The notes under the pieces are model-generated. The model was not told the DNA's origin and made no database searches. It was given only the letters and a program-made list of their open reading frames with translations. Shown here piece by piece: positions 35,086 to 45,219 of a DNA stretch of 64,000 nt (the first letter of the stretch is position 1; every line of letters starts with the position of its first letter). Both the position numbers and the translations under genes were made by a program. This stretch comes from Paracentrotus lividus (taxonomy: Eukaryota > Echinodermata > Echinoidea > Camarodonta > Echinidae), in the NCBI GenBank assembly GCA_940671915.1, contig CALNVZ010003433.1, positions 18,990,188 through 19,054,187 on the forward strand, written 5' to 3'.

Positions 35086-35342
35086 TTTTTTTTTAATTCT
35101 TTTTTTAGATGCTCTAAATGGATAGATCTTACATGAATAAATAAGATCCATCCATAAAACCGATAGTTCAGAGACGAATTTTGATCCAAAATATTATTTG
35201 CATTTTGTACACCCATTACACCCGTTAGGAGAGAAATTACACTCATTTGAAAGTGACATTGATGGTCCATGTACTGGGAAACGATATGAGATGATTAGTC
35301 CTAGATAAACACTAAAAAGACCAAAGTGGTCTTTCCTGCGAC

Positions 35343-35416
35343 AGCCCCCCCCAAAAAAAAACAAAAAAACAACAACAACAACAACAAAAAAAAAAAACAA
35401 CAACAACAAAAAAAAC

Positions 35417-35455
<39 letters not shown>
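35343..35455. repeat. CAA-rich and (TA)n microsatellites
   Basis: An A/CAA-rich tract is followed by about 20 TA units at 35,412-35,455. Confidence 0.85.
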
Positions 35456-35460
<5 letters not shown>

Positions 35461-36092
35461 TGTATATAAACAAAAGTATATTTCAGGACAGAGTTGAGAT
35501 CTGACCCTAGACAGTCTAACCTTCTCGTATAGTCTCTTCAGCGCAAACCTTTTAGGGGCCCTGGCGGGGGCCGCAGGAAAGTCGCACGGGAACCGTATTG
35601 CAAGAGGCCTGTCAATATTTTATTTGGAGGACTCACGGAAAAACACGGGCGGAGCCCGCTTGGCTACAGGCAGAAACCCGTATGGCTACCGACAGAAACC
35701 CGCTCGGGTCCCTTTGGCGACTTCACGGGTTTTCTACGGCCTACCGGGTTGAGAAAAAGGCCGGGAAAATCGAGTGCACACTCTCGATCTTCCCAGCTCC
35801 CCTACATTTAAAGCATAACTACTGGAAATGTTCCGGTGTGCACATAAAATCGTAAGGAAGTCGGCCGGAATCCGCACGTAAAGGTTAAAGTGTCTTTTCC
35901 TACTCACTGTACGGACCCCGGAATAGAAGGTTTAGAGGGAAAGGAGGTATGACACAATAGTGGTCTCTATCCAAGTCGCTCTGAGGGTTAATCTCGTGTG
36001 GAAAAAAAAATTGGAACCGCACTGTAGAGAAATTATAAAAACGACTGATTCCCCTCGCCGTACGGGTCCCGCCACGAACTGTGATCGCCCCA

Positions 36093-36322
36093 TTAGAGAC
36101 AGAAGCCATTGCCTTGCACACGTTTGTGATCTGCAGCTGGCGCATCTCTGACAACTCCGTTTACCCGTATTCATATATCCTCCGATGGAGGGCGCTATGA
36201 GATTATGACGTCATAAGCATAAGGTCTAATAGCAACATATATATATATATAGGCAAAGTCTTTTATGGGGTAGAAGATAAATAGATACGGAAAGAGAGAG
36301 AGAGTTGAGATGAGATTCTTAT
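36093..36322. other. 3' flank of paralogue B
   Basis: It contains a short (AT)n at ~36,236 and a (GA)n at ~36,291. It may include the 3' UTR; no clear poly-A signal was chosen. Confidence 0.4.
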
Positions 36323-36574
36323 TTACTCTTTGGCCAGTGCGATGAATTTCAGCCCCTCTGGATCCTTCGTTTGTACGCCAATACAGAGATCTTCATCAGT
36401 CCTGTGACTTTCATCTTCTTTAGAGAAGCCCCATGGTGCCAGTCCTTCTACAACCCTGTGTAAGGTCCAACATTCCTTTACTTTACCGTTTGGTGGCCTT
36501 GTGATGTATAGAAGCAAATATACCCTGTTGCCATATTTGGCAAGGTAGGCATGCTTCGTTTTCCAATCGCTAGT
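36323..36574 (-). CDS. exon 2 of paralogue B
   Basis: Acceptor ATTCAG then ACT AGC GAT TGG; ends at TAA. This exon carries most of the conserved sequence of the pair. Confidence 0.7.
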   Translation of the reverse strand, partial: TSDWKTKHAYLAKYGNRVYLLLYITRPPNGKVKECWTLHRVVEGLAPWGFSKEDESHRTDEDLCIGVQTKDPEGLKFIALAKE

Positions 36575-37062
36575 CTGAATGATATAATATTAATAACATG
36601 TTTTAACAAGTCTTATAGCATATGATATTCACAGAATATGAAATACTTATTATAAAAAAAAATCCCTCATTGATAACCATACCAATTCTTAACGAAGCAT
36701 GAACAATAAATAATCGATGTGATCATTCAATCAATAAATTAATAAAAAATAAATCATATTTATCATAAACACGATTTAAGCTTTAAATGGAAAAGATACT
36801 AGTTATGGACATCGTGGTATGGTATAGCAATCCAATTTATCCTGTTAAAAAGGGAACTCCGGAAAGTTTGAAAAAAAATCGAGCTATAGATAAGAAAGTT
36901 ATGAATATCTCCACTATGAAAAACTACAAAACAAAAGAAAACAAAACAAAAATTTATAATAACACTTACTTTTTTGTCATCTTGCACATATATCGGATTT
37001 TCCCATAATTTCTTTCCAGATTTATATATATCAGCGGGTAGTAGACGAGTATTAGATGCCAT
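36323..37062 (-). CDS. small two-exon gene, unrecognised 114-residue protein (paralogue B)
   Basis: Exon 1 is 37,062-36,970 (31 codons, MASNTRLLPADIYKSGKKLW...) and exon 2 is 36,574-36,323 (83 codons plus TAA). The 395-base intron has GTAAGT and ATTCAG borders in phase 0. Exon 2 begins TSDWKTKHAYLAKYGNRVYL and contains WTLHRVVEGLAPWGFSKEDE and VQTKDPEGLKFIALAKE at the C-terminus. No signal peptide or membrane segment is seen, so it is probably cytosolic. Strand-like segments with the WKxKxAYL pattern and a final FIALA strand would suit a compact PH-like fold lacking its last helix; this is speculative. It is the paralogue of the gene at 2,045-4,893. Confidence 0.7.
36970..37062 (-). CDS. exon 1 of paralogue B
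   Basis: ATG in the context CACCAATGGC, ending QDDKK before GTAAGT. Length and phase equal exon 1 of paralogue A. Confidence 0.65.
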
Positions 37063-37720
37063 TGGTGATCTTCAAGAAAATAAAATTATACCGTATAGTT
37101 TACTCATTGTATGCATGGTCTGATTAATCTGGTATATGTACGATACATTCGCCTGAACGTATATAGAATGGCGATCCCAGGAAATTCATAACCAATACAA
37201 TGTACATGTAAATTGTATACACTTCCCAATCTCTCCCATATTATTGCAAGACTAGCTGTCTGTCATGATAACAATGTTTTAGTGTTAAAAATAATAGAAC
37301 AGACACAAAGCGTTGTCTCACCTTCATCTCGGGATCAAACCATGTCTTGTCAAACGGGGGCGGGGTAGGGTGCACAGAGCCCCCCTTTTTTTTCATGCAC
37401 CCTTAAAGTGCCCCTTTTCGTCATTAAAAAGTGTCACTTTTCTTAGCTAAAAAATTCCTTTTTTACAGAAAAGTAAAAGATAGAATTTCACTGTTCATGC
37501 ATGGCTTTAATTGCAAGGAAAAATAGAATACAATGTTCTGTGAAGGGCGTTCTTTGTAAGTGGTAATATCCCAAGTACAATGAAGTACATTTTGTGAAAT
37601 ATATTATATTTTATAGAAAACAATGAGGGGAAATCCCAGCAGGAACAATCAATTGTCATTATTCGATTATGAAAACAACATACTCAAACATTATTTATTT
37701 ACATTTCTGTTCTTTGTCAC
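37063..37720. other. unassigned, likely upstream flank of paralogue B
   Basis: A G-rich stretch lies at ~37,358 and CCCC/AAGTGCCCCTTTT words at 37,380-37,430. No gene is seen. Confidence 0.4.
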
Positions 37721-37729
37721 TTCGTCTTT

Positions 37730-37845
37730 CCTTTCTCTCTCTCTCTCCCTCTCTCGCTCTTTCTCTCCATCTCTCTCTCTTTCTTTCTCTCTCTCTCTCC
37801 CTCGCTCTATCTTTATCCCCATGTCTCTTTCTCTCTATATACTCT
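37730..37845. repeat. CT-rich microsatellite
   Basis: Imperfect (CT)n; the Ser/Leu-rich open frames across it are artefacts. Confidence 0.85.
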
Positions 37846-39071
37846 TTCGCTCTTGGATTTTTGACTTGTATTGAAAAATTAAATCAGAAGATTACAAAAT
37901 ATGAAACACCTCGTTAAAACAAATAAATTAAAAAAAAGAGAGTCATATTTCCGCTTATATTTATATATTTCTAAATCATATTACAATTTTGTTCGATTAG
38001 TTCTCTCTCAAATAGATATTGTATTTTAACACTGTAACTTCATTTACATTCGATATAGAAAATCATTACAAAATAAATGATTAGAAACAGTTTTATATGC
38101 TTTAAATATACAAATGTGCATTTATTGCAAACGCATGTAAGGCCGACACAAATGCAAAATTTATTGCACAAACAAATATAATGGAATACTGACAATTTAA
38201 TTGCAAGTTTTGTAATATTAGTAGCACACGAATAGCCCACATGACAGCAATACATATAGTTAATATTTGTTTATTCTACAAAATACAAATAAATAAAACA
38301 ATTTGAATTTTCTTTTGGACGGAATCTTCTTGCTGAAACATGAAATGCTTATTGCATTTTGTTTGTTTGCGGATTTTACATCTTTTTTTCCAAATACTTT
38401 TGAGCACATAATAATATAATAATGATATACCGAATTTATAAAGCGCCTTTTCATGAGATACAAAGCGCACGTGTTGAATAAAAAAAAAGATCATTTCATT
38501 GACTACACGAAACAGTTTAACTGTTTTGATACAAAGACATTAACTGTTCTAAGTAATAGGGAAAATTGCTTATGCACACTAGAATAAGTATTCAATTGAT
38601 TTTCACAATGCCTTAGTCCATATGTCTGAACAAAACATAAAATGATAACGGTCACATCTTGTCCAAAGGATTGCTAGTGAATGTTGACTAATCTATATCA
38701 ATGATGATATTAAATTGGATATGGCCGGTAGAATGACGAATAAAATGAAAAAGAAACATCATACATTTAAAAGCTTTCAAAGCAAAAAATGGCAAAGAAT
38801 ACATGAAAACACACAATACACTTGTTGATCCCTTAATTCATCGTTATTGATCTTCATCACCTATTCTGAATAACTATAGCCTAGACGTGCAAATTTATGT
38901 TTGGTTCATTTTAAGGGTGATATTGAATGTGCATTGCTTGTCTTTAAACTAATGAATGTTTAGTACCTAATTTACAAAGATCTAATTTATTTTTTTGTAC
39001 ATACCGGTATACGCAATTTAATACAGAAAAGAGTATACTCTGAACGACTAACATTCATTCAAGCGTACTTG
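37846..39071. other. unassigned AT-rich sequence
   Basis: It may include the 3' UTR of the death-domain gene ending at 39,761. Nothing firm. Confidence 0.4.
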
Positions 39072-39075
39072 TTAA

Positions 39076-39360
39076 AGGGCATATCTCACAGAGCGACGAA
39101 TGCTTGCGAACCGTTGCGATTGAGCGGTGTCATACATAGAGAGAGTCTTGTCAATCCAATGAACACATTTATCAACTATGGCGCATTTTCTATTGTACTG
39201 CTTTGTTAGATTAAGCATCACATTTTAAAAAGAAAATGCATTATAATATTGATACCTATACTGAAACCGAGTAGGCTGGACTCTCCCTAGAATTATGGCA
39301 CAGAGCTCCATCGCCACGTTCGCAAGCATTCGCTCCTAGATCCTCAGTGTGATAATCACC
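39076..39360. mobile_element. 285-base TTAA-flanked MITE
   Basis: TTAA lies on both sides (39,072-39,075 and 39,361-39,364). Left AGGGCATATCTCACA matches right TGTGATAATCACC in inverse, and GCGAATGCTTGCGAACG is repeated inversely near both ends. Confidence 0.6.
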
Positions 39361-39760
39361 TTAAGGTCTTAACCGATTCATTTGAAAATATTGCATATCA
39401 AATTGGCCTTCTAATGGCAACATTATTGGTAGACGTGGAATACTTACATTTTAAAATATATTTTTCGGGAATCATGCAAATCCAAAACTCAGCAGCACAC
39501 TAAAAGAATAAAGCAATTCTGTAAAAGATTTCTCATATTTTAACAAATATCATATCAATGTCATTTTCAAGATCTGATGAGAAAGTAAAACTGCTGAAAC
39601 CATCCTGTGAGTAAGTATCAACATAATTGATTAAATTGAATTAATTAGCAATCACTTTGTAATTGATTATATGACTCAGTATAAACCTGCAGCAGACACG
39701 AGGAAAAACCATCTGAAAATATGTTTTAATCATTGTTTAGCAACAGTATCCTGCATCACT

Positions 39761-40167
39761 TCACTCAGTCTCTTCCACCTTCTCGCCTTCCTCCTCCTCC
39801 TGATATTCCGACCCGACCCCCTCGATGCCCCCGTAGGGCCCGTCATCTAACCTCAACGTCGTACAGTAGTACTGCGACCTCGATACGTCCAACAGCGTCA
39901 ACGCAGCGCGCTCGAAACCGCAGGCGATCAGGCGATTGCAGAGCGCGCCCGTGGACGAGATGATACGACGGTCGCGGCAGAGGACGAGGGAGCGGGAGAG
40001 CTGTTCCTGTGGATCACGGAGCTCGCGTTTGATCTGGGCTACGGTGCGGTCATCAAGACCTTGGATGAGCTGGGAAGGGATGTTCTGTACGATGGAAGGC
40101 CATTCGTGAGCTCGGCTGATGTGGACCCATGATCCGACGTACCGCAGGCAGAATTCACTCATTGCAC
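39761..40167 (-). CDS. death-domain gene last exon (fifth module and acidic tail)
   Basis: Acceptor TTTTTTCAG, phase 1. The module AMSEFCLRYVGSWVHISRAH... is the most diverged of the five, lacking the tryptophan of the LLxxWK helix (LSRSLVLCRDRR in its place). A Tyr/Asp-rich stretch and a Glu-rich C-terminus follow. Confidence 0.75.
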
Positions 40168-43100
40168 CTGAAAAAATAGCAGGAGAAACAATTCAGATGG
40201 ACTTAACTTTTATTTGCTTCAAGCACTTTGTATGATCCACCCCTGTGAACTGAAGCTTGGGCTGATCTTGCACAACTTAACTCGAACTGGTGGAAAATTT
40301 ACAATCCAAACTAATTACGGGAACAGTGAAGAAACTGATCATCCCTCTCTTGAATGAAGCATGATTTAAAAGAACTACATTTTAAAAGGTAATATAGAAT
40401 AGCGCTGGAAAAGTAAGAGAAGTTAAAAGGACAAAGCATTCAGATAATCTTCTTTGAGTAAGTTTTAATTATAACATTTTGGTTGCTGACGATGAAAGAG
40501 GGATCAATGCCTTACCTTTAGAAATGTCCACTGATCCCAGACGGTCAATGACGTCGATGGTCGATCCCAGCTCAGCCTTGTCGAGAGCGCTGATGAGCTC
40601 GGTATGCGAGGCGTACTTCCCGCGTGTTTCTTTCCAGCGTATGAGCAGACGGTATCCCAAGAGTGCCGATTCTTTTCCCGCTGGAATCTTCATCGGGGTA
40701 GTATCGACGTGAAGCTCGTCTGCCAATGCCTGCATGCTATCGGTCGGTATCAGCGTCGAAATATACCGAAGACCTGAAGGAGTGGACGTTAAGAAAAAGA
40801 AAGTAAACAGTCATTTTCTTCTCTGCGATGAATAGGATTATAGAGATGTAGGCATATAATTATGTTTTTTTATTTGTGTCAGAGATAAATAGAGTAGTTA
40901 AAAGATGCTTCAGGTGAAAATGATCGGAGACGATAGTGAAACAGTTTTCCAAAACGGGTAAACACGAAAAATGAGGGTATATCGATTCATGCAATTTGTT
41001 TATTCGACTTATTAATGAAATAAATTAGTCATTTGCTGTTTGTTCATGTTTTATTTTATTTTCTATAGAAATTTGGATATTTCATAAAATCCATAATGTG
41101 GCCCTGTGGAAGACAGATTTCTTTTTTCATCTCTGTAAAAATCTTACTGCTGCATTTTTAAGATAACTACCCCCTGGACAATTACCCCGCACAACTTCCC
41201 CGCCGAAAATCTACCACATAATCATTTACCTAACCCTATACTTGGGGATAGTTATCCTAGGGGTAATTGTCCTGATACGCTGCAATTATGAGAAATAAAT
41301 ACCGGTAACTACAAAATAAATACTGAGTTAACTTACGCTTATCATCAATCAGGACTTCGTCAAGGATTGCCGGATTCTGTCCGTAGTCCAAATCCTCCAT
41401 ATGGGCCATCAGGTTCTCATACGATGCCCTCGAGTCCTCGTCACCACCCTTCTCCTTCCATTTGACCAGGGCGTTGAGTAGGTAGAGACGCTTGTTGAAG
41501 TCAAGGCCGTACTCCCGTGTGATTTCCCGTTTCTCGTCGTCTGTAAGTCCGAATCGGTCAACGAGCGCGCATATCTTCTCGCGGCTGATGTCCTTGGTGA
41601 CCGTCCGCAGCATGACGACTAGGAGGTAAAATTGGTGGAAGTTCGTTATTGATTATCATAATTTATTGAATACGTGCATACAATGCATTGCTTGATAATA
41701 CAATGATTTGGAACAATATTTTTTTCTTCATCAAATGGGAGGAATAAAAATACGAGCTTGAATCATCTCTATGCCTTTTGGGAGTCTATCTTCAAAACAG
41801 TGGTCTGGTATAGGTCAGGGGTTGCTCTTTGGTAAAGAATAAATTATCATAACATGAGTCCCTCGGATAAGACTCAGAAACCTCCCTGACCACTTAATTA
41901 TGTACAGACTTTTAATCACTTTCCATGTAGTCATGTATTTTAAATGAATCAAGAAAATAACTTACTGTCCCTGACGTCGACGGATGTCATGTTGGTGATT
42001 TCTTCAGCGACCTGTGGGAGACTGATATAGCGTAGTGCCCTCAAGAGGAGAGAATGGTTAGCTCGACCTCGAAGCTTCTGATGAGTGTCCTCTCTCCATC
42101 GCCATATAATCTGTGATAAGGTTGAAATAAAAAGTTCCAATTAGCAAAGATCATGGTAACACCGTAATAAATAAGAGAATGAATAGATGAAACACCTTGA
42201 TATATGATTCCACATGTCATATGATCTCAAAGAGTCGTCGAGCGCCCCTCTTATTTAGTGCCCCTTCTCTTTTGCACCAATTCACAAAGTTTTGCTGACA
42301 TCCACCTTTTTTTGGGGGGGGGGAGGGGACAACAAGGTGTTTCCTCATTGCACATCAGCGTGCCCTTAGTTTTCATATTTTTTGTACTTTTGTATTCCCC
42401 CGTTTCTTTCTTAAACGACGGACCTAATTTTTTTTTTTTTTTTTTTTTACATGACTGAACTGTAATGCATTATATTTTATTGACAAATCATATCAAAATC
42501 AAAATAGAATTATACCTGGTATTTAAACTCGGCCATCTCGGTATAGAATTTCTCTTTGACCTCGTCCAAGTTGACCTTCATCGCATCGGCTAAGGGTTGA
42601 CTATCTCCTGGAAGATGCTTGGCTACTCTTCGAAGACCTATCCACAAAAAAAAAATTATTAAAGAATATAACAAGTGTCGCTATTGTAATTATTAAAATG
42701 GTTTTGCGGAGTCTAACCTTTTCCGTTTAAAGAAAATGAGTCATGCTGATACCAATTGTTCACGAGGGTGGATAGACTCTTTCATACTCAATTGCCATGT
42801 TTGGGTGGTCCCTGTTATATCGATTATCTTTAAATCTTTAGTCATTTTGGGGGGCGATTCGATTATGATTAGTATTACGTTTACGTTTATTATTAAACCG
42901 TGTAGTTATTGGATCGAATCGTTTTGCTTGTCCTGTTATAAAATCATTTTGGACTATTTACACAACTCTAGGGTTTACTGTTAAACGTACGGTTTTCTGT
43001 GAGAAGATTCCTGTTGAGCGTGGCCGCAGCAGACTTCATCTTCACCGCTTGGAAGGCCTCGATGAGTTTCCTGAACGTCGCGTTGTCGCCCTGCGCTCCC

Positions 43101-43953
43101 TTCCACTTATCGAGGACACCGTACCGTTGTTCGTCAAAGTCACGATGATGTGGAAGCATGCCAAGGTTGAGGACCTCAACTTCGCTAAGACCGAAGAGAT
43201 GCATGCAGAGAGGAGCGACGAAGTCCTTGGGAATGTCCTTTGAGATGGTTCGTAGAACAACGTCTGGGAATTAAAAGACAAAAATGATGATGATGATGAT
43301 GATGATAGTAATGTCATGATCATTACCATAGTGATAAGGGTGATTATGATGTTAAATCTAATTATGGAGGTGACGATGAATAATACTAAATAAGATCAAG
43401 ACATGCATATAGTAATTATGATGATGGTGGTGGTGATAACATCATGAATAATGTCGTTACTTGTTATACTGGTAGGAATGTAGAGAGCTGCACGTTTATG
43501 ATGAGGATGATGATGATAATTTTGTGATGACACTCATAACAGGGATGCTGACGATGACAATAATGATCAATTTAGATACAGAAAGTCCTGACAAAAGGAA
43601 TGATTTTTAAGACGGAAATACTATTGGTTATTATGGCGACGATAATGATGACTGTAATCCTACTCATTATAATATGATGTTCAGAGTTGCATACAGGGAT
43701 GTTAATGATGATGATGGTGGTGGCGGTGAGGATGATGGTGTTGATGGTGGTGAGTGTGATGTTGATGATGAAGATGATGATGGTGTTGATGGTTCTGTAA
43801 TAGATGAGGATGAAAGTGGTACTGATGGTAATTGAAAAATCAGACAATGAGGGGTAACATCAATAACTCTGCAAAGAGCAGATACCTACCTTTTGTCAGA
43901 GTTTCGTCGTCATAGGTCTCTTGGACGTCAGGGGGCGCTGGTACATCTCGATC
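39761..43953 (-). CDS. tandem death-domain protein, seven resolved exons
   Basis: Exons, 5' to 3', are 43953-43890, 43263-42991, 42637-42516, 42110-41966, 41618-41337, 40773-40516 and 40167-39761. All are joined by GT/AG borders with consistent phases and give 516 codons plus stop. A 21-residue linker (DRDVPAPPDVQETYDDETLTK) is followed by five death-domain-like modules of 85-95 residues. Four modules open with an LRxxxxxI/L-type motif; helix 3-6 signatures such as LLxxWK are visible (VLDKWKGAQGD, LLNALVKWKEK, LLIRWKETRGK). The last module leads to an acidic tail (EYQEEEEGEKVEETE). Death domains assemble homotypic complexes in apoptosis and innate signalling, so an adaptor or scaffold role is inferred. 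No kinase, caspase or TIR domain is seen. The start codon is upstream and not found. Confidence 0.8.
40516..40773 (-). CDS. death-domain gene exon, fourth module
   Basis: 258 bases, phase 1 at both borders (CTTCAG acceptor, GTAAGG donor). It encodes LRYISTLIPTDSMQALADEL, then LLGYRLLIRWKETRGK and LISALDKAELGSTIDVIDRL, a complete six-helix death-domain pattern. Confidence 0.85.
41161..41275. mobile_element. 115-base MITE in an intron of the death-domain gene
   Basis: GATAACTACCCC and GGACAATTACCCC at the left recur inverted at the right as GGGGATAGTTATC and GGGGTAATTGTCC. It lies about 60 bases from the donor of the third-module exon. Confidence 0.5.
41337..41618 (-). CDS. death-domain gene exon, third module
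   Basis: 282 bases, phase 1 at both borders (CCTAG acceptor, GTAAGT donor). It encodes VMLRTVTKDISREKICALVD, FGLTDDEKREI, LYLLNALVKWKEKGG and YENLMAHMEDLDYGQNPAIL. Confidence 0.85.
41966..42110 (-). CDS. death-domain gene exon, second module (C half)
   Basis: 145 bases entering in phase 0 (TTATCACAG) and leaving in phase 1 (GTAAGT). It encodes IIWRWREDTHQKLRGRANHS and LLLRALRYISLPQVAEEI. It is the only module split by an internal intron. Confidence 0.8.
42516..42637 (-). CDS. death-domain gene exon, second module (N half)
   Basis: 122 bases, phase 1 to phase 0. It encodes LRRVAKHLPGDSQPLADAMK and VNLDEVKEKFYTEMAEFKYQ. The donor is GTATAA, weaker than the others. Confidence 0.75.
42991..43263 (-). 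CDS. death-domain gene exon, first module
   Basis: 273 bases, phase 1 at both borders (TTCCCAG acceptor, GTACGT donor). It encodes VVLRTISKDIPKDFVAPLCM, LFGLSEVEVLNL, YGVLDKWKGAQGD and LIEAFQAVKMKSAAATLNRN. It is closely similar to the third module at its start (VVLRTISKDI versus VMLRTVTKDI). Confidence 0.85.
43280..43830. repeat. GAT-type microsatellite in an intron
   Basis: Scattered (GAT)n and (GGT)n runs, densest at 43,285-43,310 and 43,705-43,790. The Ile/Thr-rich open frame there is an artefact. Confidence 0.8.
43890..43953 (-). CDS. death-domain gene first resolved exon (linker)
   Basis: 64 bases between a CTTCCCAG acceptor and a GTAGGT donor. It enters in phase 0 and leaves in phase 1 into the first module. 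It encodes a Pro/Asp/Glu-rich linker with no in-frame ATG, so at least one upstream exon is missing. Confidence 0.65.
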
Positions 43954-44034
43954 CTGGGAAGAAATGTAGATTGTGTTTTGAGATCGTAAAATAGAGTTCT
44001 CTTTCGTTAAAAATAACGAAACTAATCTTTGTAG

Positions 44035-44883
44035 GGTACATGCAGGTAATATGGGCCAGCAGGTAATATGGGCCACCTGAAGCAAATCATGTCATGTGCA
44101 TGTCGTGACCGTCGACCGGTGACCGGTGACCGGTGTGAGCACCATAGTGTTGTTCATGTGAACTGTATACGAAAATATATTGTCGTGAGAGCATCTGATG
44201 CCGAAATTTCTCTGAGAAAATTGCTGAAACCAACAAGGTAGGTAAAACTTACGGCATTTTTTTTACCCTGATGTGGGTGCTGATATACAATGAATGGCTT
44301 GCCCGACACAGCAAAATTAGTTGCAGGTAATAGTGGGACAGTCCAAATGGGAAAATGATTCTGGGATACTTTAGTAATTGAGATGAAGGTCATTTCAATC
44401 TCTTTGCTAACGATATTTGGGGGTATATTTACAGTATATAATTGATATATAATAACTTATTTGTGGGCCTACATTGACTAGTAATGAATGAAATAATAAT
44501 ATTTAAATAATATTAAAAAAAGAAATAATATACAAAATACATAACAATGAAATATATGTCAAAGGATTTTACTGAAGGGTCTTAATTTCAAAATTTTAAG
44601 GTAAATCCCAGGACATGGTGGAGTCATTGTAGTTTTTAAAACATAATTAAATACATGTGCCCATATTACCTGCACCATGCAGGTAAATATGGGCACTTTG
44701 GTAATGTGACGACAACATTTGAATATTGCAGACAGGGGGGGTGATAATTGTTTTTCTTCACAATAAAAGTTATGAGAAGTAGTTATTGAGTATTCATATA
44801 ACAAAATTAGACTGTGTGTCATTTCGTAATTTTAATGCAAATTAGGCAAATGAGCTTAGGGGGCCCATATAACCTCCTGTACC
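44035..44883. mobile_element. 849-base element with GCAGGTAATATGGGCC word
   Basis: The left end GGTACATGCAGGTAATATGG and right end CATATAACCTCCTGTACC are imperfect inverted repeats. The word recurs at about 44,042, 44,057, 44,321 (variant), 44,657 (inverted), 44,679 and 44,862 (inverted). It lies upstream of the first resolved death-domain exon. Confidence 0.6.
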
Positions 44884-45219
44884 TATCTGTTTAATATATC
44901 CACGTTTATACCTATCTTCTGTTATTTTATTACATAATTCACCACTGTCTCTTGTTTTGTCTCTCCTATTCTCGTAATTAACACTCGGTCACTTCGGTTG
45001 TGAATGTGAATTGTTTACTGTATAAGCTTTAATAACATGTACCAATAACAATAAAAAGACAATTGTCAGTATGCAAAATTGACCATCATGCACTATAAAA
45101 CACTAACAACCCTTTTTTTTAATGGTTAAGTTACAAAGTCTGGTTTATACTTATCCTTGAACAGAACCAATTTTACTAGACGACATGCAAGTGTTTCCAA
45201 CGAGTGACCCTTCGTCAAG

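Larger units (their letters stand above)
34824..36092. mobile_element. 1.27-kb element with TGGGGCGATCACAGT ends
   Basis: TGGGGCGATCACAGT (left) and ACTGTGATCGCCCCA (right) are inverted. The similarity continues inward through ACGGGACCCGGACGGCG and CAGTCGTTTT. TTA flanks both ends, and the left TTA is the right target copy of the neighbouring MITE. The termini resemble that MITE's TGCGGCGGTCACAAC, so the two belong to related families. A GC-rich section (35,540-35,880) is full of CACGGG and CCCG words. No transposase. Confidence 0.7.

Noticed and set aside
37623-37917. Ser/Leu-rich frames resembling a membrane segment
   Set aside because: CT microsatellite translation; the same applies at 56,639-56,991.
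40479-40712. Plus-strand frame over a death-domain exon
   Set aside because: Antisense shadow of the fourth module; frames at 43,049, 54,961, 55,342 and 62,449 are likewise antisense to real exons.
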